Assembly: GCF_000772705.2 (NCBI RefSeq)
Contig: NZ_JSBW02000047.1
Span: forward strand, 1 to 64,000
DNA from: Xanthomonas vasicola
Lineage (GTDB): Bacteria; Pseudomonadota; Gammaproteobacteria; Xanthomonadales; Xanthomonadaceae
DNA length: 64,000 bases
Direction: 5' to 3'
Below, in pieces: positions 27,789-36,579 of this stretch. The position numbers and the translations under genes are program-made. How positions within the stretch are numbered: the first letter of the stretch is position 1; the number at the start of each line of letters is the position of its first letter. Below the pieces are notes generated by a model. The model was not told where the DNA came from. It worked only from the letters and a program-made list of their open reading frames with translations, and searched no databases.

Positions 27789-29084
27789 TCACTCATCGCT
27801 TGTCGGCCTAAAGTCAGCTGCGATGGGCATGGTGATATTTAATGCTCTGGTCTGGTCGGCTTCGTCTACATCCCCGCACGGGTTGTCATTGCATAATGTG
27901 ATATGTGGATTGGCGAAGTATGGAACCCTCTCCTGATCGTCGGCGGCATAAGCCATGATGGTATTGAAACTGCCCTCATCCAACGTCTGCCGCCATCCGT
28001 AAGCATAAGTGAACGCACCAGGGCCGGAATCGGCTTTGTCGTGAGCCAGACCCAGATTATGGCCAATTTCATGCGCGAAGGTAATATCTTCGCAGTAATT
28101 TCCGGCTTCTTCGTCAGTACCGTCACTCACTGCGGAGTAGCCCGATCCCTGCATATTGCTATTGTACGATTGAAGCCCGCCACCGTTCAGCCAAGCCATG
28201 CCGCAAGCGCCTTGATTTGCGCTGTAGGGGCGTAGCAAGGTGACAAGATCGGCACCCTGGGTGTCACGCGTGCTGTGCAGTGCCGCTAATGAAGAGCTAC
28301 CTGAGGCTTCGGTCAGGTCCTGAAGTGCGGCAACATCCGTGGTGGAATCGGTGTAATTAACCTGCTGCGTACCGATCAGGCGCAGGCGTCCATTCACTTG
28401 GCTATCCATGTAGGCACGGTTGGTAACGGCGACCAGATAGTTGATGCGTGTGTTAACGGCATCCACCGATCCTAACTCGCGGACCAAGCCTGGGGTATAA
28501 CCTACAAGCACGTCGACCACTGCCGGGGTCGTTGCGCTGGCCGCCTGCTTCACTAGTGCAAGGGTGTGTTGTAAATCTTGCTGGCTTAACGGTTGCTTTG
28601 GCGGAATCAGGTAGTCGGACGCCATGGAACTATCATTGCTCTTGAGGCGATTAATAGCAATGTTTTTTGGTAGGCGTTCTGCGATATAAAGCTTTCCGCC
28701 CCGGGTGACGATACGAAGCGATGTGTTATTGCCAGCCGGAAATGATCCGAATACTGCGTTGCGCCCAAAAGTGATCACTACACTTTGCTTTTCTGAGGGT
28801 AGGGCGCCGACAAAGGTCCAATGATCTTTGTCTTGGGTGTTCTGAGAGATGGTTTTTGCATAGATGCGTCGGCCGTCAGGCAGCGGTAGCCAAAGCCCAC
28901 CGGCAGCCGCATCATCGTAGGCTTGCGATTCGCTGATTTTGATCGGGCTTAGCCTTTCCGTTGAAGTGATACTAGTCTTCTGTTGGTTTGAAAATGAAAG
29001 CCATTGGTCTGCTGCCAATGCCATGGAGGTAGCGGAGCAGCTAAGTCCAAAAAATATCGTCGCTGCTAAAAAATTTATTTTCAT
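27789..29084 (-). CDS. Secreted reprolysin-like zinc metalloprotease (M12 type)
   Basis: 431 residues. A signal peptide (cleavage about residue 25, ALAA-DQ) is followed by a propeptide-like region (about 26-185) and a metzincin catalytic domain. The zinc motif HEIGHNLGLAHD occupies 338-349, and the Met-turn is in NTIMAYA (Met377). Cysteine pairs near 294/331 and 397/402 suggest disulfides. It is a likely extracellular protease, possibly a virulence factor. It lies inside the IS-bounded island, on the same strand as the sulfotransferase operon but upstream of it. Its composition is less GC-rich than the core genes around it. Confidence 0.88.
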   Translation of the reverse strand: MKINFLAATIFFGLSCSATSMALAADQWLSFSNQQKTSITSTERLSPIKISESQAYDDAAAGGLWLPLPDGRRIYAKTISQNTQDKDHWTFVGALPSEKQSVVITFGRNAVFGSFPAGNNTSLRIVTRGGKLYIAERLPKNIAINRLKSNDSSMASDYLIPPKQPLSQQDLQHTLALVKQAASATTPAVVDVLVGYTPGLVRELGSVDAVNTRINYLVAVTNRAYMDSQVNGRLRLIGTQQVNYTDSTTDVAALQDLTEASGSSSLAALHSTRDTQGADLVTLLRPYSANQGACGMAWLNGGGLQSYNSNMQGSGYSAVSDGTDEEAGNYCEDITFAHEIGHNLGLAHDKADSGPGAFTYAYGWRQTLDEGSFNTIMAYAADDQERVPYFANPHITLCNDNPCGDVDEADQTRALNITMPIAADFRPTSDE

Positions 29085-29427
29085 TTCAACTTTTTGTTTG
29101 GGTAATTAATTAAATGGTACGGAGCGAAATGCGCCGTTGCGAAATCATATTTGCAGCGCTACGCGTAGAAAATCATGCCGGCCTGCGGTTAACTATGCTG
29201 AAGAGATCAAATAAATTCAACGCCTCTCTAGCTGGCCTGTGATGTAATTGTGATGAATTGTGCTTTTCTTTGTGGCATCCGTCATAAGTGCATTTAATGC
29301 ACCTGAAAAATTTATGAGGGCATGTATACGAAAATCATTAGAGGTCTGGATATGAGACTTTTTATGGAAATTAATAAGTGCCATGTCGCAACGTTCCCGA
29401 TTTTGAGCTGCGCGACGTCGGTTGCTC
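29085..29427. promoter_or_regulatory. AT-rich upstream region of the metalloprotease
   Basis: About 340 bases, distinctly A/T-rich, between the metalloprotease start and the IS left end. It should contain the protease promoter on the minus strand. A short frame at 29322-29504 runs into the IS and is not convincing. No specific operator was identified. Confidence 0.35.
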
Positions 29428-30328
29428 TTAAGGAAACTCTAAACAACTCCCCCTGGTCCTGCGACAATCCCACAGATGCAACGGGACGACGACGATGCAA
29501 CTGACCTTCGGCGACGCGGAGTACAACGGCAAGCGCAAGCGGACGCGGCGTGAAGTGTTCTTGGCCGAGATGGACCAGGTCGTGCCGTGGAAGGACCTGC
29601 TGGCGCTGATCGAGCCGCACTACCCGACGTCGGGGAAGCCCCGGCGCCAGCCGTATCGGTTGGAAGCGCTGCGCCCAGCTCGGCCAAGAACAAGGAGGGC
29701 GAGCGCGATCCGGACTTCACCAGACCAAGAAGGGCAACCAGTACTCCTTCGGGATGAAGGCGCACATCGGGGTGGACGACGACTCCGGGCTGTTGCACCA
29801 CGTCGCATGCACGGCGGCCAACGTGGCCGATGTGACGCAAGCGCACAAGCTGCTGCACGGCAAGGAAGACGGTGTGCGGGGACAGCGGCTACACCGGGCT
29901 TGAGAAGCGCGATGAGATGAAGGGCAAGCGCACGCTGCGCTACCTGATCGAGGAGAAGCCCTCGACGCTGAAGCAGATCAAGAACAAGCGCGAACTGAAG
30001 TTGGCCAAGCGCTGGGAGCACACCAAAGCCAGCCTGCGTGCGAAGGTGGAACACCCGTTTCGGGTGATCAAGCGCCAGTTTGGCTACGCCAAGGTGCGCT
30101 ATCGCGGTTTGGCGAAGACCACCGCACAGGTGCTGACGCTGTTTGCACCGTCGAATCTGTGGCTGACGCGCAATCAGTTAATGCCTGCTGCGGGGAAGGT
30201 GTGCCTGCAACCCGGGCAACACCCCGCAAACGCGCCGAAAGCGGCAACAAATCAGGGATTTGAGCGCCCCTTGGCGCGGTTGATGTAGCTTGCTTCGTTT
30301 TCCGGCCCCGTTGATCAGACCATCCTTA
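29428..30328 (+). mobile_element. Degenerate IS5-family insertion sequence
   Basis: About 0.9 kb element bounded by imperfect inverted repeats of 20 bases (29428-29447 and 30309-30328, about 14 of 20 positions paired). Its right 120 bases match the IS tail at the window start. The transposase inside is deleted and frameshifted, so it cannot move by itself. The flanks show TTAA and TTAG, both fitting the YTAR target of this family, but not an exact duplication. It truncates the 5' end of the cupin gene on its right. Confidence 0.75.
29495..30288 (+). pseudogene. IS5-family transposase, internally deleted and frameshifted
   Basis: The N-terminus (MQLTFGDAEYNGKRKRTRRE and [14 protein letters not shown]) is intact up to about codon 54. 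A deletion then removes roughly 100 residues, including the first part of the catalytic domain. Reading resumes in another frame with [20 protein letters not shown], shifts again near 29875 and continues [12 protein letters not shown] to VEHPFRVIKRQFGYAKVRYR, which holds the final catalytic Glu region. The original stop is lost (a CAA stands where the window-start copy has TAA), extending the frame. Confidence 0.85.
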
Positions 30329-30330
30329 GG

Positions 30331-30724
30331 GTGAGCAAGGCGGGCGGGGCGCCATCGGCTGTGGGGGTCACCCGAGCATTTCACCGGCAAGATGCGCATC
30401 GACGCACCTTTCCAGGCCGACGCACCGGCGCGGGTAGGCGGTGCCACCGTCACCTTCGAACCGGGCGCGTGCACTGCATGGCACACCCATCCGCTGGGCC
30501 AGACCCTAATCCTCGCTACCGGCGCCGGGCGCGTGCACGAGTGGGGCAAACCGGCGCAGCAGATCCGCCCAGGCGACATCGCTTGGATTCCGCCGGGCGC
30601 CAAGCATTGGCACGGTGCGAACGCCAACGTGGCGATGACGCATATCGCGATTGCCGAATCGCAGGACGGCTTGCCGGTGACCTGGCTGGAGCAGGTGAGC
30701 GAGGCGCAATACGCCGCTGAGTAA
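30331..30724 (+). pseudogene. Cupin-domain protein, 5'-truncated by IS
   Basis: The frame from 30392 encodes a complete single cupin core (110 residues) with metal-binding motifs WHTHPLGQTLI and PGAKHWHGA. Upstream, SKAGGAPSAVG and SPEHFTGKM read as the protein's natural N-terminus but in two frames, split at a G5 run (30362-30366), and the first codons are lost at the IS boundary (30328). A shortened product starting at Met (30392) remains possible. Related proteins are small metal-dependent cupins near AraC regulators and reductases. The gene is convergent with the AraC gene. Confidence 0.7.
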
Positions 30725-30818
30725 CAGCGTTGATGCTCATGCGGTGGAAGTGCCGCGTTGGCGGACTCTGCGGCGATGTGCTGGTTCGCTGTGGTGCCTG
30801 CGCCGCGTACACCAGGCA

Positions 30819-31727
30819 TCACGCCGCTTCGGTTGCATCCTGCGCAGTGGCGCGCAGCCGTTGCGCATCGCGTGCGGGCGGGATGCCGAGAATGCGTGCG
30901 TAGTCGCGACTGAACTGCGATGCGCTCTCGTAGCCAACGCGGAAGCCGGCGTCGGCAGCGGTGAGCGCCTCGGCCACCATCAGGCGACGCGCTTCGTGCA
31001 CACGCAGCTGCGAGCGGTATTCCAGCGGAGTCATCGTGGTGACTGCCTTGAAATGCGCATGAAAGGTGGAGCGGCTCATTGCCGAGAGATCGGCGATCTG
31101 CTCGATGCTGAAACGCTGCGCGTAGTGTTCGCGCAACCACACGATGGCCTTGGAAATCTGGTTGAGCCGGCTGTCGGCGATGGCCATCTGGCGCACCGCC
31201 GCATTGGCCGGGTCGGCCATCAGGCGATACAACAGTTCGCGTACGATCAAGGGAGCGAGCGCGGCAATTTCATGCGGTTGGTCGAGCAGGCGCGTCAGCC
31301 GCAGCGCGGCGTCCTGTAGTTGTGGCGTGCTGCGATTGAGCAGCAGCCCAGCCGATGCCGCATCGCGCTGCGTCTCCACCAGTTCCGGATGCTTGATCGC
31401 CAGCTCGCTGAGTAACGCGGTGTCCAGGTCCAGGCAGAAGCATAGATACGGCTGCGCGTCGCTGGCTTCGATCACCGAGCCGACGATGGGTAAATCCACC
31501 GACGCCACCAGATACATCCGCGGATGATAGACGTACGCCTGCGCGCCCAGCATGGCTTGCTTGCGACCCTGCGCCACCAGACACAGCATGGGCGTATAGA
31601 CGGTCGGCATGGACACGCTGGGCGAGGCGCTGCGCATGATCTGCAGCCCGGCGATCGGGGTGGTATGCATGCCGTCGCGGGGGGCATGACGCAGCAATAG
31701 CGTGCTCAATTCGGTCAGCGAAGACAT
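30819..31727 (-). CDS. AraC-family transcriptional regulator
   Basis: 302 residues. The N-terminal AraC_N-type domain (about 10-165; PTVYTPMLCLVAQGRK) is followed by two helix-turn-helix motifs in the C-terminal 100 residues (FSIEQIADLSAMSRSTFHAH and ALTAADAGFRVGYESASQFS). Members of this subgroup typically control adjacent oxidoreductase or cupin genes; here the cupin neighbour is damaged and an aldo/keto reductase lies 3 kb away. The start at 31727 is the only good ATG. The final residues are Ala-rich. Confidence 0.9.
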   Translation of the reverse strand: MSSLTELSTLLLRHAPRDGMHTTPIAGLQIMRSASPSVSMPTVYTPMLCLVAQGRKQAMLGAQAYVYHPRMYLVASVDLPIVGSVIEASDAQPYLCFCLDLDTALLSELAIKHPELVETQRDAASAGLLLNRSTPQLQDAALRLTRLLDQPHEIAALAPLIVRELLYRLMADPANAAVRQMAIADSRLNQISKAIVWLREHYAQRFSIEQIADLSAMSRSTFHAHFKAVTTMTPLEYRSQLRVHEARRLMVAEALTAADAGFRVGYESASQFSRDYARILGIPPARDAQRLRATAQDATEAA

Positions 31728-31948
31728 GCGAAAACCCGTCGACGATGCAATGCGGCCCGGCCGCGAGAGCGCCGATCGTACAAGAGTGCAGGTGGTGTCG
31801 GCGGCAAGGCATGCAGCGTGTAGGGCCGCGTCCGCTGGAAAAGGCGGCTGCAGTTGCAGCTGGCCTTGAGCGGAGACAGCTTCGGCACTGATAGGTCACT
31901 CACGTGCCGGCCGTATCATGTGCGCGTCTCCCGCATCTTTGGCATGCC

Positions 31949-32152
31949 ATGCCCGCAAAACGTCCCAGCTTCCCGACCCCGACCAGTCCCGCCGAGTGGA
32001 AGCGGCTGGAGGCCGCTGCCGCAGCAGAGCTGGACCGGCGCACTGCGCAGGCGCATCTGCAGATCCTCGGGCTGTTGCGTACGCATGGGCATTTGTTGAG
32101 CGACGCGCAGCGCCGCAGCCTGCACAAGCGCCTGCTGCGCGGCGAGCGTTGA
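31949..32152 (+). CDS. Small hypothetical protein
   Basis: 67 residues from ATG 31949. Mostly helical, charged (EWKRLEAAAAAELDRRTAQA, then HKRLLRGER), without signal or membrane segment. I recognise no family. The composition is protein-like and there are no overlapping genes, so it may be real. The start is uncertain because the frame is open upstream to 31904. Confidence 0.4.
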   Translation: MPAKRPSFPTPTSPAEWKRLEAAAAAELDRRTAQAHLQILGLLRTHGHLLSDAQRRSLHKRLLRGER

Positions 32153-32477
32153 TCTGCGCAAGCACGACCAGTGCGGTTGTTCCGGAGCAGTTGAACACAC
32201 CTTGCGATACCGCGCCTCAGCGGTGAGCTGACTGATGCAGCGAGTTGGCCCGGTGCGCCACCAGGCCAATGGCTGCGCTGTGCAGACTGCCATCAGATTC
32301 ACGCAGTCAGCGGGTGATACGCAGCTTGCAGGTTCTCGATGCCGTCGTTTCCAGTGGCAATGACATGTCGCAGACACCCACCCTGCGCCAGTTCGCAGGA
32401 CCGGCACCCGCGTTTCAGCGGTGCCATCGTCACCATAACCACCAACGCCGCTTGCGCATCCCCCCGGCAAGCGAGCG
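32153..32477. other. Intergenic region without recognised feature
   Basis: 325 bases between the small hypothetical gene and the LysR gene. All frames are short and of shadow composition. No hairpin-plus-T-run or known motif was seen. Confidence 0.4.
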
Positions 32478-33392
32478 CTACGTCGCCACTCCCCAAGGCG
32501 GCTGCTCGCCCAGCCGCTCCAGCAGAAAATCCACAAACGCGCGCACGCGCGGCGGTTGCAGCTGACGCGCCGGCATCACTGCGCTGATCTGCGAGGTGGG
32601 CGGCGGGTAGTCGCGCATCACTTCGACCAGACGGCCGCTGCGCAATTCATCGGCGATATGCCAGTACGAATGCACTGCAATACCCTGGCCGGCGATTACC
32701 GCATCGCGTATCAGCTCGCCGAAGTTGCTCTCGAAGCGGCTCTGCATGCGCACGCGCACCAGCCCGCCCTGGGGCGTCTGCAGGGTCCACACGTCCTGGC
32801 GGCCATCACGCCCCATCAGCAGCACGCCGGCGTGCTGAGCGAGTTCGTCCGGTGTGCGCGGCGTGCCGTGACGTTGCAGGTAATCGGGCGAGGCCGCCAG
32901 GGTGCGGCGGTTGTCGGCGATGCGCCGGGCCACTAGCCCGGAGTCGTCCAGCGGGCCGATGCGGATCGCCAGATCGAAGCCTTGTTTGACCAGATCCACC
33001 AGGTCGTCGCTCAGGTGCGCGCTGATACGCAGGCGCGGATGACGGGCCTGAAATTCCGGAAGCAGCGGCGAGACGTATTGGCGCCCGAATGAGGCGGACA
33101 TGGTCATGCGCAGCACGCCACCCACATCGTGCGCGCTTTCGCGCAGATCTTCGGCCAGCGCGTCCAGATCTTCCACCAGCACGCGGCCACGTTCGGCCAG
33201 CCGCTGCCCTTCGGCAGTGGGATGCAGGCGGCGCGTGGTCCGGTGCAGCAGGCGCACGCCCAATTCGCGTTCCAGGCGCTTGAGACGCTGGCTGGCCACC
33301 GCCACCGACAGATCCAGGCTGCGCGCGCCCGCGGTGATCGAGCCCAGGTCGAGTACGCGCAGGAACAGGGCAATGTCGCCAAGACGGTCCAC
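32478..33392 (-). CDS. LysR-family transcriptional regulator
   Basis: 304 residues from a GTG at 33392. The LysR N-terminus is clear (DIALFLRVLDLGSITAGAR, helix-turn-helix to RLHPTAEG), followed by the substrate-binding domain (about 90-300). The open frame extends further upstream but is not LysR-like, and the family usually begins a few residues before this helix, so GTG is chosen. It is divergent from an MFS exporter with about 100 bases between, the classic arrangement for a LysR regulator and its target; the aldo/keto reductase beyond may be co-regulated. Confidence 0.88.
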   Translation of the reverse strand: MDRLGDIALFLRVLDLGSITAGARSLDLSVAVASQRLKRLERELGVRLLHRTTRRLHPTAEGQRLAERGRVLVEDLDALAEDLRESAHDVGGVLRMTMSASFGRQYVSPLLPEFQARHPRLRISAHLSDDLVDLVKQGFDLAIRIGPLDDSGLVARRIADNRRTLAASPDYLQRHGTPRTPDELAQHAGVLLMGRDGRQDVWTLQTPQGGLVRVRMQSRFESNFGELIRDAVIAGQGIAVHSYWHIADELRSGRLVEVMRDYPPPTSQISAVMPARQLQPPRVRAFVDFLLERLGEQPPWGVAT

Positions 33393-33492
33393 GCGATTCT
33401 CAATGATTGATTGAAGGTGAATCAGGATAGCAGGGGTTTTTGCGAACAACTGCCAAGCGCAGGCTGTGCGCAGTCTTCCTTGGTCCATCCCC

Positions 33493-34710
33493 ATGTCTAG
33501 CCTCACATCCACGCGTTCGTCGCGCTTTCCGCCAGCGTTGCTGGCATTGACCATCGGTGCCTTCGGCATCGGTACCACCGAGTTCGTGATCATGGGATTG
33601 CTGCAGCAGGTGGCCACCGATCTGGGCGTTTCGCTCAGCGCGGCGGGCCTGTTGATCAGCGGTTATGCGCTGGGTGTGTTCGTCGGTGCGCCGGTGCTGA
33701 CCCTGGCCAGCGCACGCCTGCCGCGCAAGGCGGTGCTGGTCGGGCTGATGTTGATCTTCACCGTCGGAAACGTGGCCTGCGCGCTGGCGCCGGACTACAC
33801 CAGCCTGATGGTCGCGCGGGTGCTGACGTCGCTGGCGCACGGCACGTTTTTCGGCGTCGGGGCAGTGGTGGCCACCTCGCTGGTGCCGGCCGAACGCCGT
33901 GCATCGGCCATCTCGCTGATGTTCGCCGGGCTGACCGTGGCCACCTTGCTCGGCGTGCCGGCGGGTGCCTGGCTGGGCCTGCAACTGGGCTGGCGCGCCA
34001 CATTCTGGGCGGTGGCAGCGATCGGCGTGCTGGCCACTGCCGCGGTTGCGTTGTGGGTGCCGGCGGCTGCCGGTGCTGCCACTCCGGTGTCCTGGCGGCA
34101 GGAACTGGCGGTGCTGCGGCGCGGCCAGGTGCTGCTGGCCCTGGCGATCACGGTGGTGGGCTACGCCGGCGTGTTTGCGGTGTTCACCTACATCCAGCCG
34201 CTGCTGCTGCAGGTCACCGGGTTTACGCAGTCGGCGGTGTCGCCGGTGCTGCTGGTGTTTGGCGTGGGCATGATCGTCGGCAATCTGCTCGGCGGGCGGC
34301 TGACCGACCGTCGTCCCACGTCGGCGTTGCTGGGCAGCCTGGCTGCATTGGTGGTGGTCCTGGGCGCGCTGGGATTGGCGCTGCACAGCAAGGCCGCGAT
34401 GGTGATTTTTGTCGGGCTGCTGGGCGTGGCCGCCTTCGCCACCGTAGCGCCGTTGCAGTTGCGCGTGCTGGAACATGCGCGTGGCGCCGGCCAGAACCTG
34501 GCGTCCAGCCTGAATATCGCCGCCTTCAACCTGGGCAATGCGCTGGGCGCGTGGCTGGGTGGCGTGGTGATCGCCACGCAGGCCGGTCTGGTCGCAACGC
34601 CGTGGGTGGCTGCGCTGTTGAGCGCTGTCGGCCTGGGTCTGGCGCTGTGGAGCGTGCAGTTGCAACGCTGCCGCACTGCATCGCCGTCGGTGTGCGCGCA
34701 GGTGGGTTGA
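33493..34710 (+). CDS. MFS transporter, DHA1 type
   Basis: 405 residues from ATG 33493, 12 predicted transmembrane helices. The DHA1-type signature is in FGIGTTEFVIMGLLQQVA, the family seen in AraJ/NepI/YdhP-like exporters, with the loop 2-3 motif around ASARLPRKAVL. It probably exports a sugar, nucleoside or drug by proton antiport. It is divergent from a LysR gene and followed on the same strand by an aldo/keto reductase after about 160 bases. The true substrate is unknown. Confidence 0.9.
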   Translation: MSSLTSTRSSRFPPALLALTIGAFGIGTTEFVIMGLLQQVATDLGVSLSAAGLLISGYALGVFVGAPVLTLASARLPRKAVLVGLMLIFTVGNVACALAPDYTSLMVARVLTSLAHGTFFGVGAVVATSLVPAERRASAISLMFAGLTVATLLGVPAGAWLGLQLGWRATFWAVAAIGVLATAAVALWVPAAAGAATPVSWRQELAVLRRGQVLLALAITVVGYAGVFAVFTYIQPLLLQVTGFTQSAVSPVLLVFGVGMIVGNLLGGRLTDRRPTSALLGSLAALVVVLGALGLALHSKAAMVIFVGLLGVAAFATVAPLQLRVLEHARGAGQNLASSLNIAAFNLGNALGAWLGGVVIATQAGLVATPWVAALLSAVGLGLALWSVQLQRCRTASPSVCAQVG

Positions 34711-34867
34711 GTTCGTTGCCCGCTGGTCATTGGCCGTGGTGGCGCAGTGTGCGTCCGGCGGATTTCGATGTGCTGCACAAACGCTGGTTTCGCTGCCAGC
34801 AAATGCTGTCGCGAGCATGAGCGACGACGCAGCGCATCTCTCATTCAACGTTGCAAGGAGTCATTCG

Positions 34868-35899
34868 ATGGAAACCCGTCTACTCGGCCGTTCCGGTTTC
34901 AAGGTGCCCGTGCTCGGTTTGGGTGCCGGCACGTTCGGCGGCAAGGGGCCGTTGTTTTTCGCATGGGGCGACACCGATGTGGCGCAGGCGCGGCGCATGA
35001 TCGACCTGTGCCTTGAGGCTGGGCTGAACCTGTTCGACACCGCCGATGTGTATTCCGATGGCGCGTCCGAAGACATCCTTGGTCAGGCGCTGCAAGGCCG
35101 CCGCGATCAGGTGATTCTCTCGACCAAGACCGGCCTGCGCCTGGGCAATGGCCCCAACGATGCCGGCGCGTCGCGCTTCCGCTTGCTGCGTGCGGTGGAT
35201 GCATCATTGCGGCGCTTGCGCACCGACTACATCGATCTGCTGCAGCTGCACGCCTTCGATGCGATGACGCCGATGGAAGAAACCCTGTCCACGCTCGACG
35301 GCCTGGTGCGCGCAGGCAAGGTGCGTTATCTGGGCGCTTCCAACTACGCCGGATGGCAGCTAATGAAATCGCAGGCGGTGGCCGATGCGCACGGCTGGAG
35401 CCGCTTCGTCGCCAACCAGACCTATTACTCGCTGGCCGGGCGTGACTACGAGTGGGAACTGATGCCGCTGGGCATCGACCAGGGCATTGGTGCGGTGGTG
35501 TGGAGCCCGCTCGGTTGGGGAAGACTCACCGGCAAGGTCCGCCGCGGCCAGCCATTGCCGCAACACAGCCGGCTGCATGCCACCGCCGCCGCTGGCCCGG
35601 CGATCGACGATGCGCGCTTGTTCGACATCGTCGATGTGCTCGACGCCATTGCCGCAGAGACCGGCCGCAGCGTGCCGCAGATCGCCATCAACTGGTTGTT
35701 GCAGCGGCCGACCGTGAGCACGGTGCTGATTGGTGCGCGCGATGAAGTGCAGCTGCGCGAAAACCTGGGTGCGGTGGGCTGGTCGTTGACCGATGATCAG
35801 CGTGCGCGTCTGGATCAGGTGAGCGCAGTAGAACCGCCGTATCCCTATTACCCCTATTGGCGCGGGCAGTTTGCAGAGCGCAGCCCGCTGCCGGTGTAA
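34868..35899 (+). CDS. Aldo/keto reductase
   Basis: 343 residues from ATG 34868 (AAGGAG a few bases upstream at 34855-34860). NADPH-dependent carbonyl reductase with a TIM-barrel fold. The catalytic tetrad is visible as Asp57, Tyr62 (DTADVY), Lys87 (STKTG) and His128 (LQLHAF). The C-terminal cofactor site includes IGARDEVQLREN. Similar to the YajO/Tas-type group. It may share LysR control with the preceding exporter. A perfect 10-bp hairpin lies 18 bases after its stop. Confidence 0.92.
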   Translation: METRLLGRSGFKVPVLGLGAGTFGGKGPLFFAWGDTDVAQARRMIDLCLEAGLNLFDTADVYSDGASEDILGQALQGRRDQVILSTKTGLRLGNGPNDAGASRFRLLRAVDASLRRLRTDYIDLLQLHAFDAMTPMEETLSTLDGLVRAGKVRYLGASNYAGWQLMKSQAVADAHGWSRFVANQTYYSLAGRDYEWELMPLGIDQGIGAVVWSPLGWGRLTGKVRRGQPLPQHSRLHATAAAGPAIDDARLFDIVDVLDAIAAETGRSVPQIAINWLLQRPTVSTVLIGARDEVQLRENLGAVGWSLTDDQRARLDQVSAVEPPYPYYPYWRGQFAERSPLPV

Positions 35900-35917
35900 G
35901 GCGGGCCGCACCAGCGC

Positions 35918-35948
35918 GCCACGCTGCAACCCAATGCCGCAGCGTGGC
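35918..35948. terminator. Perfect 10-bp hairpin between convergent genes
   Basis: GCCACGCTGC (35918-35927) and GCAGCGTGGC (35939-35948) form a perfect stem with an 11-base loop. It sits between the aldo/keto reductase and the convergent gene ending at 35982. No T-run follows, so it may be a weak or bidirectional terminator or an mRNA-stabilising hairpin. Confidence 0.5.
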
Positions 35949-35981
35949 ACGCGTGACTGCCGACGTTCTAGCGCAGTCGCG

Positions 35982-36578
35982 TCACAGTGGCCGTGCCGCC
36001 GGGCCGATCACTTCCGGCTTGATCGCTCCTACGCCGTTGCTGCCTTGCAGCTGTCGGCAATGGTCCAATGCCGTCATCGCCGAGTCGTAGCCGATCATCG
36101 CGCTGCCGTCGATGGCCGATGCATAGAGCAAGTTGCCGCCTGTACGCGTGGCCAATGCACGCGCGATGGCTGGCGTGGTATCGAACAATTTGATCGAAGC
36201 ACCGAGTAATGCCAGCTGGCCGCTACGCGTTTCCAGCGCGGCCAGCACGGTCGCCGATGGTTGGCTACGCGTGGTGCGCGCGACCGCCTTAACAGCGCTG
36301 GTGTTGTCGAGATAGATCGCATAGCGATCGACGCGGCCCATGGGTGCATTCGCGCTGGTCTGCGCGCTTCCTCGCGATTGCGCGGCGGCAATGCTGCGCG
36401 TGGTGTCGGCCAGCTGTACCACTGCTGCTGGAATCAGCCGGAAACTGGCACGGTCCACCACAACGGTTTGCCCGGTTGCGGCAGCACGCAGGCGGGCGCG
36501 ATCGAACACCTGTGCCGAGACGGGTGCAGACATGCCGGCGGCAACGACGCACAGCAGTGTGATCAGAGAAGTTTTCAT
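35982..36578 (-). CDS. Small secreted protein paired with the kexin-like protease
   Basis: 198 residues with a signal peptide (cleavage about residue 23, VSAQ-VF). No known domain is recognised; the mature protein is Ala/Thr-rich with a pair of hydrophobic strands (SGQLALLGASIKLF, GNLLYASAIDGSA). The start at 36578 directly follows the protease stop at 36580 (one base apart), so the two genes are translated together. A chaperone, inhibitor or substrate role toward the protease is the obvious hypothesis from context; nothing in the sequence proves it. Confidence 0.65.
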   Translation of the reverse strand: MKTSLITLLCVVAAGMSAPVSAQVFDRARLRAAATGQTVVVDRASFRLIPAAVVQLADTTRSIAAAQSRGSAQTSANAPMGRVDRYAIYLDNTSAVKAVARTTRSQPSATVLAALETRSGQLALLGASIKLFDTTPAIARALATRTGGNLLYASAIDGSAMIGYDSAMTALDHCRQLQGSNGVGAIKPEVIGPAARPL

Positions 36579-36579
36579 G

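Noticed and set aside
29124-29143. Possible plant-inducible-promoter box (GCGAA twice on the plus strand) before the metalloprotease
   Set aside because: Spacing is 10 bases, while the PIP box needs 15.
29424-30332. Target-site duplication around the IS
   Set aside because: Flanks are TTAA and TTAG; both fit the family's target but they are not identical, so an exact duplication is not shown.
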